Below, piece by piece: positions 36,046 through 47,800 of a DNA stretch of 64,000 nucleotides. The notes beneath the pieces were generated by a model that saw only the letters and a program-made list of their open reading frames with translations, was not told the origin of the DNA and made no database searches. Made by a program: the position numbers and the translations under genes. The stretch covers positions 1,302,001 through 1,366,000 of the forward strand of contig OZ237735.1 in NCBI GenBank assembly GCA_965178125.1, in the 5' to 3' direction. The stretch is from Bilabrum cf. latius (lineage: Eukaryota > Bigyra: Bicosoecida > Bigyra > Bicosoecida). Numbering within the stretch: position 1 is the first letter of the stretch; each line of letters starts with the position of its first letter.

Positions 36046-36216
36046 GGAAAACGGGCTGCTTAGACTAGCGTGTGGTGGACGCACCGGTGATCGAGCAGGT
36101 TTCAATGCGATTGTTTACGCACTTCTCTTTTCTTTTCATTGCCCATTTCAAATGAGGCATTCAATTATAGATCGGAGCACAGCGCGATCGGGGCAACAGT
36201 TCTATTCTTGTTTGCA
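36046..36216. promoter_or_regulatory. Divergent intergenic region, probable shared promoter
   Basis: 171 bp between the ATG of the BEACH gene (minus) and the ATG of RPAP1 (plus). It is locally T-rich (TTTTCTTTTCATT near 36126-36141), unlike the GC-rich coding DNA on both sides. Confidence 0.4.
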
Positions 36217-39200
36217 ATGGATCTTGGCGTTTCGGTAGGAGATATTGTAGAGCATTCCTTGAAAACAACTTCTGTTTCGGCTCGTCCTCCCCATGCTGTC
36301 TAGACTGCGTCGAAGTTGGCATTTCCCAGACCTGTGCTGTTGACTGGTACCGGAAGTGACGGAATTTCAGATAGGTTGAGGAACGCACGTCGTAAACGAC
36401 TGTAGAACGTGACTAGCAGTGCAGGTAACCATTCAATGCAGGCAGAGCTTGCGCAACCAGTATCCTCTTTTCGTGTTCTACAGTCCAGCAGCGCACCAGC
36501 AATCAGTGATACATCTTACATCGAATCGAATGCGTCAATGATCAGAGGGATGGACCCCAAGGAGCTGGAGGACAGTATTGAACAGGCTCTTGACTTCATT
36601 CCAGCTGATCTTTTGAGTAAGCTACGGGATGCACGGGCTAGAAAGGGCGAAGCTGTCGTCGAGGCGCCTGTGCCAACAGCGGGAACTAGCGGCGCCAGTG
36701 CGTCTACCTCTACAGAATAGTACACCACAGGCACTGCAGGTGAGCGTACATCCCCACTATAGCGGGGTCGCGAGCTGGCTAGAGACCCATCTCGGATTCA
36801 GACAGAGGAGGACTTGATCGCCGCTGTGGCCACGCTGCCGCAAGAGCAGCAGGACAAGCTGCAGTGGACTGGCATGGCCACCCGCGCGAATTCATCCATG
36901 AAGTCTGATCAAAAATCCTAGATTAGTGCGAAGCCAAAGATGACCGGGATAGGCAGCGGGCTGGGGCCGCAGGGGCAGGCCATCCGCGATGCACTCCAGG
37001 CTAGGTTGGGCAAGTCGGTCGGGTTAGAGAGGCTGGATGCAGAGCACACGCTAGAAGGGCGGGTGTTGGAGCCAGGGGCAGCACCGTCTTCGCTGCTGCC
37101 CGATGATGATGGCGCTCGCTTCGATTTGGAGGGCAATCACGTGCGTCGAGGGGGTCGCGATGCATCCGCTGGGGAGGCGCCAGCGATGGGTCCAGCGAGG
37201 GGTGCAGGGGCAGAGCCAGCGACCCTGCTGCATCACGGTAACATCGGGGCAGGAGAAGCCGAGGAACTAAATGATCACCACGACAGTAAGCACAGCTCGC
37301 CCGCCGATGGTGCGGCTCCCGCCATGATCGGCGATCCGAGTGCTAGCAAGTCCTCAAAGGCATCGGTCGACTCCGTGGTCCCTGGGTATACCCTCACAGA
37401 CCTGGTTACGCTCGCTCGCAGCCGGGTCGTTGGGTAGCGAATCATCGCTCTTCAATGCCTTGCCAAGCTGCTGCACCGTCGCAGACAGCTCGTGACTGAT
37501 CGAATCCGGAGGGACCTGGGATCGGCAGGGGCGCGGGGAGCGGGGCCTCGAGGCGTCATCAGACCGGCTCGGCTGCCACGGATGCTTCCGGTTGCGATTC
37601 GAATGGCGACGTCTGAGGACAATGTTGCAGCTCTTGCAGCCGGGTTTGCAGCCGCTGTGGCGCTGGTTGGCACGGACGATGACGACGGCGACCTGTACGC
37701 TGGATCTGCAGACCAAGCTCGCCCTTCTACAGACGATGGGCTCATGTCCATGGGAGGGCGGTTCTACTGCGAGTGCATCTCAAGCAGGGCGCCAGTGCTA
37801 GTCCCTTCGATGCGCGCCCGCTAGATGTTTCCAAAAGGCTATTCAGAGGGCTGGCTCGCTGAAGGAGGCAGAGAAGGGGCTCCGGCTCATGAGATCACTG
37901 CGGCCCTGAGCCACTGGCCCGTGCCGCAGGTGGGCCTTCGCGCAAACAGAAGGCTTCAAATGGAAGCAGGGCTGCTGAATGATGACCCCACGGCTCAAGC
38001 GCCTGCCTAGACAGATGAGCCGAAGATGACTCCCGATGACTTGACCTGGAAAGCGCTCACTGACGACTGGGAGGCGGCGAGCACGGGCAGCCTCGACTTT
38101 GAGGACCGATTCGATTGCTTGCAGACCGAAGCTGGGACAGGGACTGCCACTAGCGCGCACACTCCTCTGTTTTCCAGCGCCGCGGAGGAAGGGTCGGCCG
38201 CACTGACGGATCCACTGGCGGCTTGGGCTGCCGGCGGGTACATCGAGCACCTGGCTGCGGTGCTGCACCCCAAGGGCGCGGGCATGGTTTTGGCAGAGTC
38301 GAACCCTGGGGCCCTTGCAGATGCGATCCGTGTCGTCATTGCGCTCGCGAGACGGTCGCTCTCGATTGCAGCCTCGATTGCAGGAGTCCGCACGAAAGTA
38401 TCCGGGACGTCCACGAAGAAATCGTTGCTTGCATCTATCGTGGAGCTGACGCTCCAGCAATCTGCACCCGTTGCAGCGGCGTGCACGCCTGCCACCAGCC
38501 CGAGGGTGCAGGCCATTCGCCTCTTGCGGGTAATATGCTGCTCGGGCCAAGCCCTAGCCCGTACATGCGCGTCGTAGTGGATGCTTGGGGCAGCCAAGCG
38601 ACCCATTCTTGAGTGGATAGGAGGTAAGGGGGGCGACGAGGTATGTGCGGCGGCTGCCGAGTCATTGGCTCTTTGGCAAGCATGCATCGGGTATGGCCTC
38701 GACGTGTCAGCTTGGGTCGACCTGTCGAGAGGCATCAAAGGAAGGGCGTCAGCTGCCGTGTCCAAGGGTGGGATAGAGGCAGTAGCTGCGTGCATGTCGT
38801 GGAAAGTTGCTGGGGCTGTGGTGGAGGCAGCCGTGCGAGGGGTGGAGTCCTCTCGATAGCGCGTCGTGAAGCGCCGCGAGAAGTCTGCCAAAAGCGGGGG
38901 ATTGATAGACAGCGATTCGGAGGCGGAGGACGACGAAGATGCTAGCGGCAGCCGAGTTGCCGAACTTGAGCGCTTGGAGGGCTTGGAGACAACAAAAGGA
39001 GCTAGCGCTACTCCGGATGGCGATGACCTGCCACGACGCGGGCTCGGTGGTCTCTCTGGCTCCGCTGCTCGGCTTGCCGGTGTGGTCGGGCCAGCACTGC
39101 GAAGCAGCGTGCATACCCTGCTCAAGCTGACCCTCAGTCTGCCGTCCGATTCGAGCGCCCTCAGCACTGCCACATTGCTCCACGCGACCAGCCTCCTTGG

Positions 39201-41175
39201 GGTGCTCGCCAACCACCTCAAGATACTCGACTTCAACCCGGGTGCCTCGCCGCCCTCATCCGCGTCACCGTTTGCCGCGGGTGGAACCAAGGGCGCCCAG
39301 GCGCCATTCGCGTGGCCCGCCACGCAGATTTGCATGAGCTCTGCCAACCGGTCTGCCGCAGCACGCTCCGCATGCCAGGACGTTCTAGAGGCGCTGGCAG
39401 CCTCGCCACTGCTGAAGGCTTGCGCTGCCGCAGCGACTGGATCGACCGGGATGCGATCTGCCGCGGCGTCCGACTTGCTTGGAACCGTCGCTGCCGTTGC
39501 GCAGCGCTGTGTCATGGTGGATCCCTCGCTGGAGCGAGCCGGCACGACGATCGGATCGATCATGCGGTGCTGCGCAGATGCCCTCTCTGGAGCCGTGGAA
39601 ATTAATGCGGAGGCGCTACCTAGAGCGTTGCCGTGGATGCCGGCGCACGTGAATCTACTGCAGAGGAACCGGGTCATGCTGGCGTGGTCGGCCACAAAGC
39701 TGTACCTGTCGTTGTCTGCAGCGACCGCCGGTGTGGAGCTGCACCGGCTGATGCGCCGTATAGCTTGGTCAGATCTACAGCTGTGCATGCCGGGCGATGA
39801 AGGTTACGCGGCGGCCCTCGTTGCGCAGGGGGTGCTGCTCCCTGTGCACATTGCTGCCGCCCTCCGCGACTCTGGCGCCGTCAAAGCAGAGCAGGTGGAA
39901 GCCACGGCCATGGCGGTGAGGCGAGACCTCATCGGGGTCTCCCTGTCCATGGTGGGCTCCACCGGGGCGAGGAACCGAGCTTCGCTCCAGTTGGCGAGGC
40001 GGGGGTGCGGAGACGTGCCAACTTTCCGCACGCCGTTGCCCCGGCGCGTTGCTCGTCCCATGATGCGACACATCATGTCAAGCTCGGTGATCATGCCGGA
40101 CTACAGGGCAAACACGCGGGGACTTCCGATGCCTTCAGGCTGGCACCTTTGGGCCATGAGGAGGGGGGCGGAGGCCACGGCCCTGCAAGCCAAAGCAGCG
40201 CCAGCCCAGGCTGGGTCTGCCCGGAACCCCATCGCATTGCTGTCATCCAGTGCATGGCTGCATGCAGTTGCAGTTGAGAGCCGTGGCGCGGCAGGCGATG
40301 CGCTGAAGCGAGCCGCGGCTTGGCATGCTTTCCGTTGCAGCGAAGCGGAGCCTACAGTGCTCCGCCATAGTCAAGTCGACAATCTCTTGTGCGAGATGCT
40401 GGCGACTGCTGGGGTGGGCCGAGATGGTCTCAACGACGCGCTCACGGGCGGCACTGGAGGCAAGGAGTAGGCCATGTTTGCGGTCGGGAGCGCGTGCAAG
40501 GCAGTGGCGGGCATGGGGGAGTCTGCGCCTGCGCTGTGCCACATGGTCTTGCTGCTGTGCATGGGAGCGGGGGCGCCTGCCTCCCTGCAAACCATCGCGC
40601 TGGCAGAGCTGAGGCGAACCAATGCGATCATGGCTCTTAGTTTTGAATCAGCCACAAGGCACGTCGGGGAAGAGGCTCGCAGGCAGCTCTGGCTCGAGTG
40701 CCTCGGGGCACGCAGCTCGGGTGGGCACGCGATCGGATCTGCCGAGCAGCTTGCCGCCGTCGGCAAGCAGGCCACCAGCTTGCTGAGCACCGAGCGAGTG
40801 TCTGACTAGGACCCTAGTCACGAGGGGGAAGGAGCGTGCGCATCTCTGGCGTTCGTTCGGCTTGTGTAGGCATCTGCTACGCACATTGTACAGCTAATGG
40901 GTGGGCACGCACATGATGCCGGTGGCACTGGACAGCGCGGGCCCTTGCTGTCAGTTGCCGAGGCGATGCATGCGCTTGATGGCAGAGCCAGCAGTGCAAT
41001 GGCCGTTCCTCTATCTGCAAGGAGTGCACTCCGCGTCTTGCAGGATGGTGGCCGGCCAGCGGCTTTGAGAGGGGTGTTGGCTTGGAAAGACGGGCAGCAG
41101 AGCGCGCTGCAGGGCTGGCTCCCTGCAGTGGATGCTACCACAAATCAGGCATTAGATCGCTTGAACAGACTATGA
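36217..41175 (+). CDS. RPAP1: RNA polymerase II-associated protein 1 (RPAP1) homologue
   Basis: A single exon of about 1,652 residues (ATG 36217, TGA 41173-41175). Thirteen in-frame TAGs: 36301, 36403, 36718, 36760, 36919, 37435, 37822, 38008, 38575, 38857, 40468, 40807, 40867. The N-terminal domain matches RPAP1_N: IESNASMIRGMDPKELEDSI followed by FIPADLLSKLRDARARKG. DKLQWTGM, then ARFDLEGNHV (RPAP1_C), and GYTLTDLVTLARSRVVG-x-RIIALQCLAKLL follow. There the x is TAG (residue 407), where relatives have the Gln of a conserved Q-R pair. The remainder is a long helical-repeat region with Ala-rich helices, as in RPAP1 from other eukaryotes. RPAP1 associates with RNA polymerase II and takes part in its assembly, nuclear import and Mediator contact. 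The length is comparable to human RPAP1 (about 1,400 residues). Confidence 0.92.
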
Positions 41176-41868
41176 GTGGCTACTTTAATTGCTGCCACTG
41201 GCTGTGGTCCAGGTAAAGGCCGACGTCTCCATTCGCAGCATGCTTGCAGGGCTGAGTGCGCTCAGGTGTTGGCATTGTTTTGTCCACTGACCCAACACCG
41301 TTGTAACGCCTCTGGTTTGCCGGCAGAAAGGGGCCCCGCTTACCAGGGTGCGGAAACCGCTTCGTCATATACCCCCTGCGATGGATCGAAATGGAAGGAA
41401 GGAAGGAAGGAATTCTGGTTTAAGATGGCGTGAAGACGTTTGGCAGGGTTGAGTTGTGGTCGTACGCGGCGGTCGCAACTGGCGGTCGTGCAGGCAAACT
41501 AACTTGCGACCAACTGGGGTCCACAGTCCAAATTTCGGGGTGCCAGCACAATTCTTGTCCAGTTTTCGGTTCATGTGAGAATGATACGCGGTTGTCTATA
41601 CGTGCCCTTGTATTTTTACTTTAGCACATGTCATAGTTTCGTTGTTGGTTATGTCAGATATTCATAACGACGGTTTCAAAGCCCTAAATGGTTTAGGGAG
41701 GCCAGAAGGCACGCGCCGGAGATCTTGCCCTACTTTGTGCCTGACCAAGGCCAACAGCGCAATCACGGAGCCGTGTGGATACGTGATATGGTATGAACTT
41801 TTACACAAAGTGACTATTACCATGATCTCTTAGCCTACCTTGATGTTTGCGGTTGTTCGCAGACCGAG
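41176..41868. other. Intergenic region with repeat copy and simple repeat
   Basis: 693 bp between RPAP1 and the first coding exon of the giant membrane-protein gene. It contains a (GGAA)5 tract at 41393-41412, one copy of a dispersed GGTCGC-rich repeat (about 41452-41515), and a splice-acceptor-like TTGTTCGCAG ending at 41862, just before the next gene's ATG. No convincing gene was seen. Confidence 0.6.
41452..41515 (+). repeat. Dispersed GGTCGC-rich repeat, copy A
   Basis: GTTGAGTTGTGGTCG followed by GCGGCGGTCGCAACTGGCGG and, further on, TTGCGACCAACTGG. The first part is matched in inverted orientation by copy B (42841-42893). GGTCGCAA (41471-41478) and TTGCGACC (41504-41511) form an inverted pair shared with copy C near 60257-60279. 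Confidence 0.6.
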
Positions 41869-44800
41869 ATGGGCTTGAGGGCAATCTCACTCATTTTCGC
41901 TCTGATTGGAGCGTATCTCTTACCCCAAGCCAGCGGAAATTGTTCTGGCACTCGTCATTACCACCTTCGAGCGTCTGGATCTTAGTGGTGAGGCTACTTG
42001 TTGCCATAAAGCGGCACGCAACGCATGGCGCACCCACCTTGTGAGTGTTCGTTGTTTATGGCATTCGCAGGATCGCGGATGGAACCGGGCGGGGCACGAA
42101 CTATCGGTAAGATACATCAATAATGACCTTTTCTCAGTCTGAGGTATCTTATTGACGATGAGTCTGTTTCCTGCGCTTCCTCTAATTTCTAGCAGATCCT
42201 CGTTGAGTTGCTATTGGTGTGAGGGCGTACTAGTGCGCTTCAGCTGGCCCTCTAACTATTGATGTTATCGCTGCCATCAATAGTCTGATCTAAAGATACT
42301 CTAGCGCAACAGGATCGACACCTATCGCCCTATCGCAGACGCCTACTCTCCGTCCGGTGCCTTGACCTGGTACACTTGGAGCTATTTCGAGCTGACGTGG
42401 TCATCGTCGTGCACGAATGACTACATTCGCTTGCGCACGAGCCGCTCCTTCAGCTCCAGGCGCTACTGTGGCACAGCTAGATCGTATCCTAGCTCCCGCG
42501 CGCCGTCGAGCACGTTCTGGGGTTCAACCTTCGGGATCCACTTCAGGACTGGAACGCACCGACGCTGTTATTCATCGTGGTGGTGGTAAGGCGCATTGTA
42601 TTGCCATGATATCATGAGCTCTGGCTAGATTACCTACTGGCATGCTTCGCTCTCATTCTGCCTTCTAGTTCTGCAGGACTTACTGCTCCGGGCCGTACCC
42701 CTCGCAAGGATGTGAGACCTCGCGACTGGCCACAGGCAGCAGTTGCCGTGTAAATACAGCATCCAAAGATATCTTCAAGGGCATGGCTTCCCACATGTGA
42801 TACTGTAGATCTGTTGTGTTTTCGGGGTTTTCGTGTTTCTGTTTGGTTCCGACCGCCGCTAGCGACCACCGCTAGCGACCACAACTCAACCTCTTCCAAT
42901 CTTCTCAACAACCATTGCAATTCTTCGCAGGGGGAATCACTGTTTACTGGAATTGTCCAAGCGGTCGCTATCACCACTACAATGCGAACTCGTGTTACGA
43001 CTGCGGTGTTGGGCACTACCGGTCCGGTTGGTCTCGATCTCGCGGTTGCTCCCGCTGCTCCACGGGGTACTACCAGCCCAGCAACCGGCAGTCGAGCTGC
43101 CGTGCGTCGGGAACTGGCCATTACGTCGGCTCCACTGGATCGAGGTACCGTTACGCGTGTCCCGCGGGCCGGTACGGCAGCTCTAATGTCCAGCGATCGT
43201 CCTCGTGCACGGGGGCGTGTGCTGCAGGCTACTACTGCCCCTCCGGGTCCACGACCAACCGGCCCTCGGGGAGGCTCTGTCGACCAGGCAGGTACTCATC
43301 CGGTGGATCGGGTTCTGCAACGTGCCCCGGGGCCGTGGCGCGCGGTTACTGCAGCAACAACGGAGCTACAAGAAGCACCGGGCATGCCAGGTGCGGGCCC
43401 GGGCGGTACTGCCCGAACCTTGGCACCTCATGCTCCTCGCAGTCCGTCCCGCCCACAGGACGCTACACAACTCCGGATACTTCCTCGACTACCCCGCGAA
43501 CAGGCGTAGCCGTGTGCCGCGCCGGCCAGTACTGCTCGGGCGGCTTGAGCTACAACTGCCCAGCAGGCCGCTGGCGCTCGAGCACTGGCGCGTCATCGTC
43601 GAGCCACTGCACTGGGCAGTGCCAGGCGGGGTGCTACTGCCCCGCAGGCTCGACGGCATCCTGCCCTCGGGCGTGCGGAGATCAGAAGTACTACTGCCCC
43701 GCAGGTCGGGGCAGCCCGATCACCGTGCCAGACGGCAAGTACAGCTGCATCCCCGGGCAGGAGCCCACGTTCGCCAATGCCGACAGGCGCACGCACGCGT
43801 GTGACTGCCCGCCCGCTTACTCCTGCTCTGGCGGCGTCCGCACACCCCTGTTCGTGTGGACGGACAACGTGTGCAGCGCCAGCGGATCTCGCAAGGCTGC
43901 CGTCAACGAGAACGCCCGGAGCGCCGTGGCAGTGCAGGTGAACCTGGACGGTCTCACTGGTGGTTCGTACAGGATCACGGCTCAGACCAAGTTTGAGGAT
44001 GCCAGTGGGTGCCAGCACTCCACACCGTTCGAAGTGCTGAGCGACGGTCGCGTGCGTCTCAAGAGCACCCTCACCGCTGGTCTCTCTGCCGAGGAGTGCA
44101 CAGGGTACAAGGTGACCGTTGCCTACCGGTGGAGGGGTGACGACGTCACCACTTGCGCCATGGACATCGAAACGACCGACGTGAACGAGAGGCCCACGTT
44201 CGGGTCTTCTTCGTACTCGAGGGAGGTGGAGGAGGACGAGCCCGAGGACACCCAGGTGGGCGAGCCCATCACAGCCACGGATCCCGATAGGGGCCAGGAG
44301 CTGCTGTACTCGATCGTATCAGGAAATACGGGGGATGCGTTCCGCATCGGGTCTTGTTCCGGCCAGATCTACACGATGAAGCCGCTCGACCACGAGGGCA
44401 TCGGCTCCTACACCCTTCGCATCCGGGCGGCGGACACTGGCACCCCTCAATTCACCGTTGATACCACGGTGCGTGTCTCTGTGACCAACAAAAACGAGGA
44501 GCCCACGTTCCCCGAGGACGGAGACTACACATTCGAGGTGAACGAGGACGCAGGCGTGGGCGGCGCGTTCAGCCCGTCCTCTGCGGGGGCTCAGGATCCC
44601 GACGGTGACACCCTGGCCTACTCGCTCATCGGCAACGACCAGGCCGCCGTTGCCATCAACTCACAGACCGGTGCTCTCACCATCGCCAAGACCTAGCATT
44701 TCAACTACGAGCTGCCAGCCCAGCAGGTGCGCTCGTTCCGGATCAAGGCGTGCGATGCCGAGTTCTGTGCCGAGCAAGACGTCACGGTGACAACGATCAA

Positions 44801-47800
44801 CAGGAACGACCAGCCGGAGGTAACTTCGGGCCAGGAGTTCTTCATCTCAGAAGGGGCTAGCGCTGGGGATGCAGCGGGCACCGTGCAGGCTACCGATGAG
44901 GATGCAGGCAGCACGCTGGCATACTCGATCGTGTCAGGCAATGTTGGCTCTGTGTTCGGCATCAACAGTGGGACCGGCGCTATCACGCTTGCGAGTGGCA
45001 AGACCCTCGACCACGAGACCAGGGAATTGTACAGCCTGGTCGTGCGGGCCACCGACAGCGGCATCACGGGGCACACGACCGCCAAGAGCGGGGAGGCCAC
45101 GGTGACGGTGAGGGTGGACGACGTCAACGAGGCCCCCGTCCTGAGCGACATGAGCGCCTCCGTGGACGAGAACGACGCGGACGCAGAGATCACGCCGTTA
45201 CTATCCTCTGGCCTATCTGACCCCGACGGGATCCAGGGACAGACTTTCTTCTACACCATCGAAGGCGGCAACGACGACGGTCTCTTCTCCGTCACCGCGG
45301 CTGGCAAGCTGTCGCTGGCCTCGGCTCTGGACCATGAGGCCGCTGCGAGCCACGCGCTCACGGTCAAGGTGACGGATGGCGGTGGTCTCTCTGATACCGC
45401 CACCTACACAGTCAACGTGAATGACTTGGCCGAGCCGCCCCTCATCATGGAGTCGCAGTCGTTCAGCGTGGAGGAGAACTCGGCTGCTTCTGCCGGGAGC
45501 ATCGGTACCGTGCAGGTGACGGATGAGGATTCCACGACCGCCCAGCTTACCTTCAGCTTGGTCAGCTCTAGCGCCGCCGATAATTTCCGCATCTCGGGAG
45601 CGGGAGCCCTAACGCTGGCACCTGGGTTCTCTCCCGATTTCGAGTCTGCCAGCCAGTTCGTGTTCGAGGTCAAGGTGACGGACCAGAGCTCGCTCAGCAA
45701 TACCCAGTCCGTGACCGTGCTGGTGACCAACGTGAACGAGAGGCCGTCGATCTCGTCCCAGGAGCTCGCCATTGCGGAGCAGTATGGCACTGGCACTGAG
45801 GTTGGCACGCTCATTGCTTCGGATCCCGATGGTGATGCTCTTGTGTATGAGTGGACCTACTCCGGAGATGTGTTCCTTATGACTGAGAACGGTCTGGTGA
45901 ACCTCAACCAGCAGCCTTCCGGCCCTGGCACCACTCGCGCGACCGTCACTGTTAGTGATGGCGGCAGCCTGTCGGCCTCAGCCACGGTGACGCTTCGAGT
46001 CACGGACTCCAACTTCAAGCCGTCATGCGACCCTGGGAGGTTTACGATGGCCGAGAACTCGCCTGTGGGAACTGCCACCACGCCGTCAACGGGCCTCACC
46101 GTGTCGGATCGCGACACAGATGACAAGCATCGGTGGTCCATCATTGGGGACAACGTGGACTCCACATTCCAGATCGGCGCGACCGACGGGAAGATCTCAC
46201 TTGCCAAGTCGGTGCTTGACCACGAGACTAGGGGTTTCTATAACATCACCATTCAGGTCGAAGATGATGGTGCCGGCAAGCTCAAGGGCAGGTGCTTCGC
46301 CGAGATTGAGGTAACGGACGTGAATGAGGCACCAGAGCTGGAGAACAACCTGGGAACGTTCGAGTTCTTCGAGAACGACGACGATGGCACGGACGGAGGC
46401 GCCGTGGAGGGCGCAGACGTGGACGATGGCGACACGCTGACGTACTCGATCACCGAGGGCGACAGTACCGGTGCTTTTGCAATCGACAGCCGGACCGGTA
46501 ACGTGTCTGTGGCAGACAACACCAAGCTGGACTACGAAGACACGAGCAGCTACCGCCTAACCATCCAGGTGGAGGACAGCGGAGGCCTTAAGGATACCGG
46601 CAGGCTCACTGTCCTTGTGAAGAACGGCAACGATGCACCCTTCGGAAAGGACGTATCTGCTGCGACAGATGAGAACGTGGTCAACGCGCAGGTCACAACC
46701 GCGGCAGCCATCGACGAAGACGTTGGCCAGGGGCATGCCTTTGCTCTGTCCAGGACCAACAAGTACTGCTGGGCGCACACGGTGACCAGCCAGGAGGTCA
46801 ACACTCTCGTGGCAGTACGTGGCGCTCGGCTCCCCGCGGGCTCTTCGCAGGCCGAGGTCACTGTCACGTTCCGGCTTGCATCCAGGGGTTCTTCTCTGCT
46901 CGCCATGCGAGTAGGAGGATCGGGTACCAACGCGGCAGCGAGGTACGAGTTCGAGGTTGGCTGCGGATCGAGCCGCAACCAGGCCTGCATCCGCAGGTGC
47001 GGATCCGACGGCTCGTGCATCGATCTGGTGACCAGCGCCATCGCCAACTCGGGCGCAGGCATCGCTTTGGTGGACGTGGTGACAGGCGAGACCGGCGAGA
47101 CCGGTACTTTGGCCAACCTGTGCGCCACTGCCAACCGGCAGACGGGCGCCCTGTCCATCGGGCTGCGAGCCGACAACGAGCCGGGGACTGCCTGCAGCAA
47201 GACCGTGGCCAGTGCCACTGACAGCTCGACCGCCAAGCTTGATGTGCGTGAGGTTTACATGGAGTCCGCATTCGCGGGCACTCGTTTCACTAGCGTGTGT
47301 TTCGAGCCGTCCGCCAGCACGGACGCCGTTGGTTCCCGTGTCGGGCTCGTGGGCAGCACTGGCGCGATCAGCATGTCGACTGCCGGCGACTACGAGACGC
47401 AGCAGTTCCTCGGCTTCGAGGTGAAGGTCACGGACAACAACGTGGGCGACCTCAACCCCAAGGGTCTCACTGATTTCGGCACCATCATGATCGCCTTCCG
47501 CGACAAGAACGAGAGGCCCGGATGGCCATCGACCGTAGAGTGCAGCAACGGTGCCAGTGGCATGGTCAGCTGCTTCACGATCAAGGAGAACTCGGCCGCT
47601 GATACGCTGGTTGGTACCCTGGCGGCTGCTGTCGATCCAGATGCCCTTGCCCAACAGACACTCGCGTACACTTTGGGCACGGCGAATAACCTGGCCGGGT
47701 CCTCTGAGCTCTTCGTGGTCGGCAAGACTGACAGGCAAGTGCGCTTGAAGACGACCGGGTACATTTCTTACGAGGACACCAAGTCCTACCAGATCACTGT

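Noticed and set aside
41430-41624. Small plus-strand ORF (64 codons) between RPAP1 and the giant gene
   Set aside because: It overlaps repeat copy A, and its similarity to the peptide from copy B is explained by the shared DNA repeat. No start context or domain.
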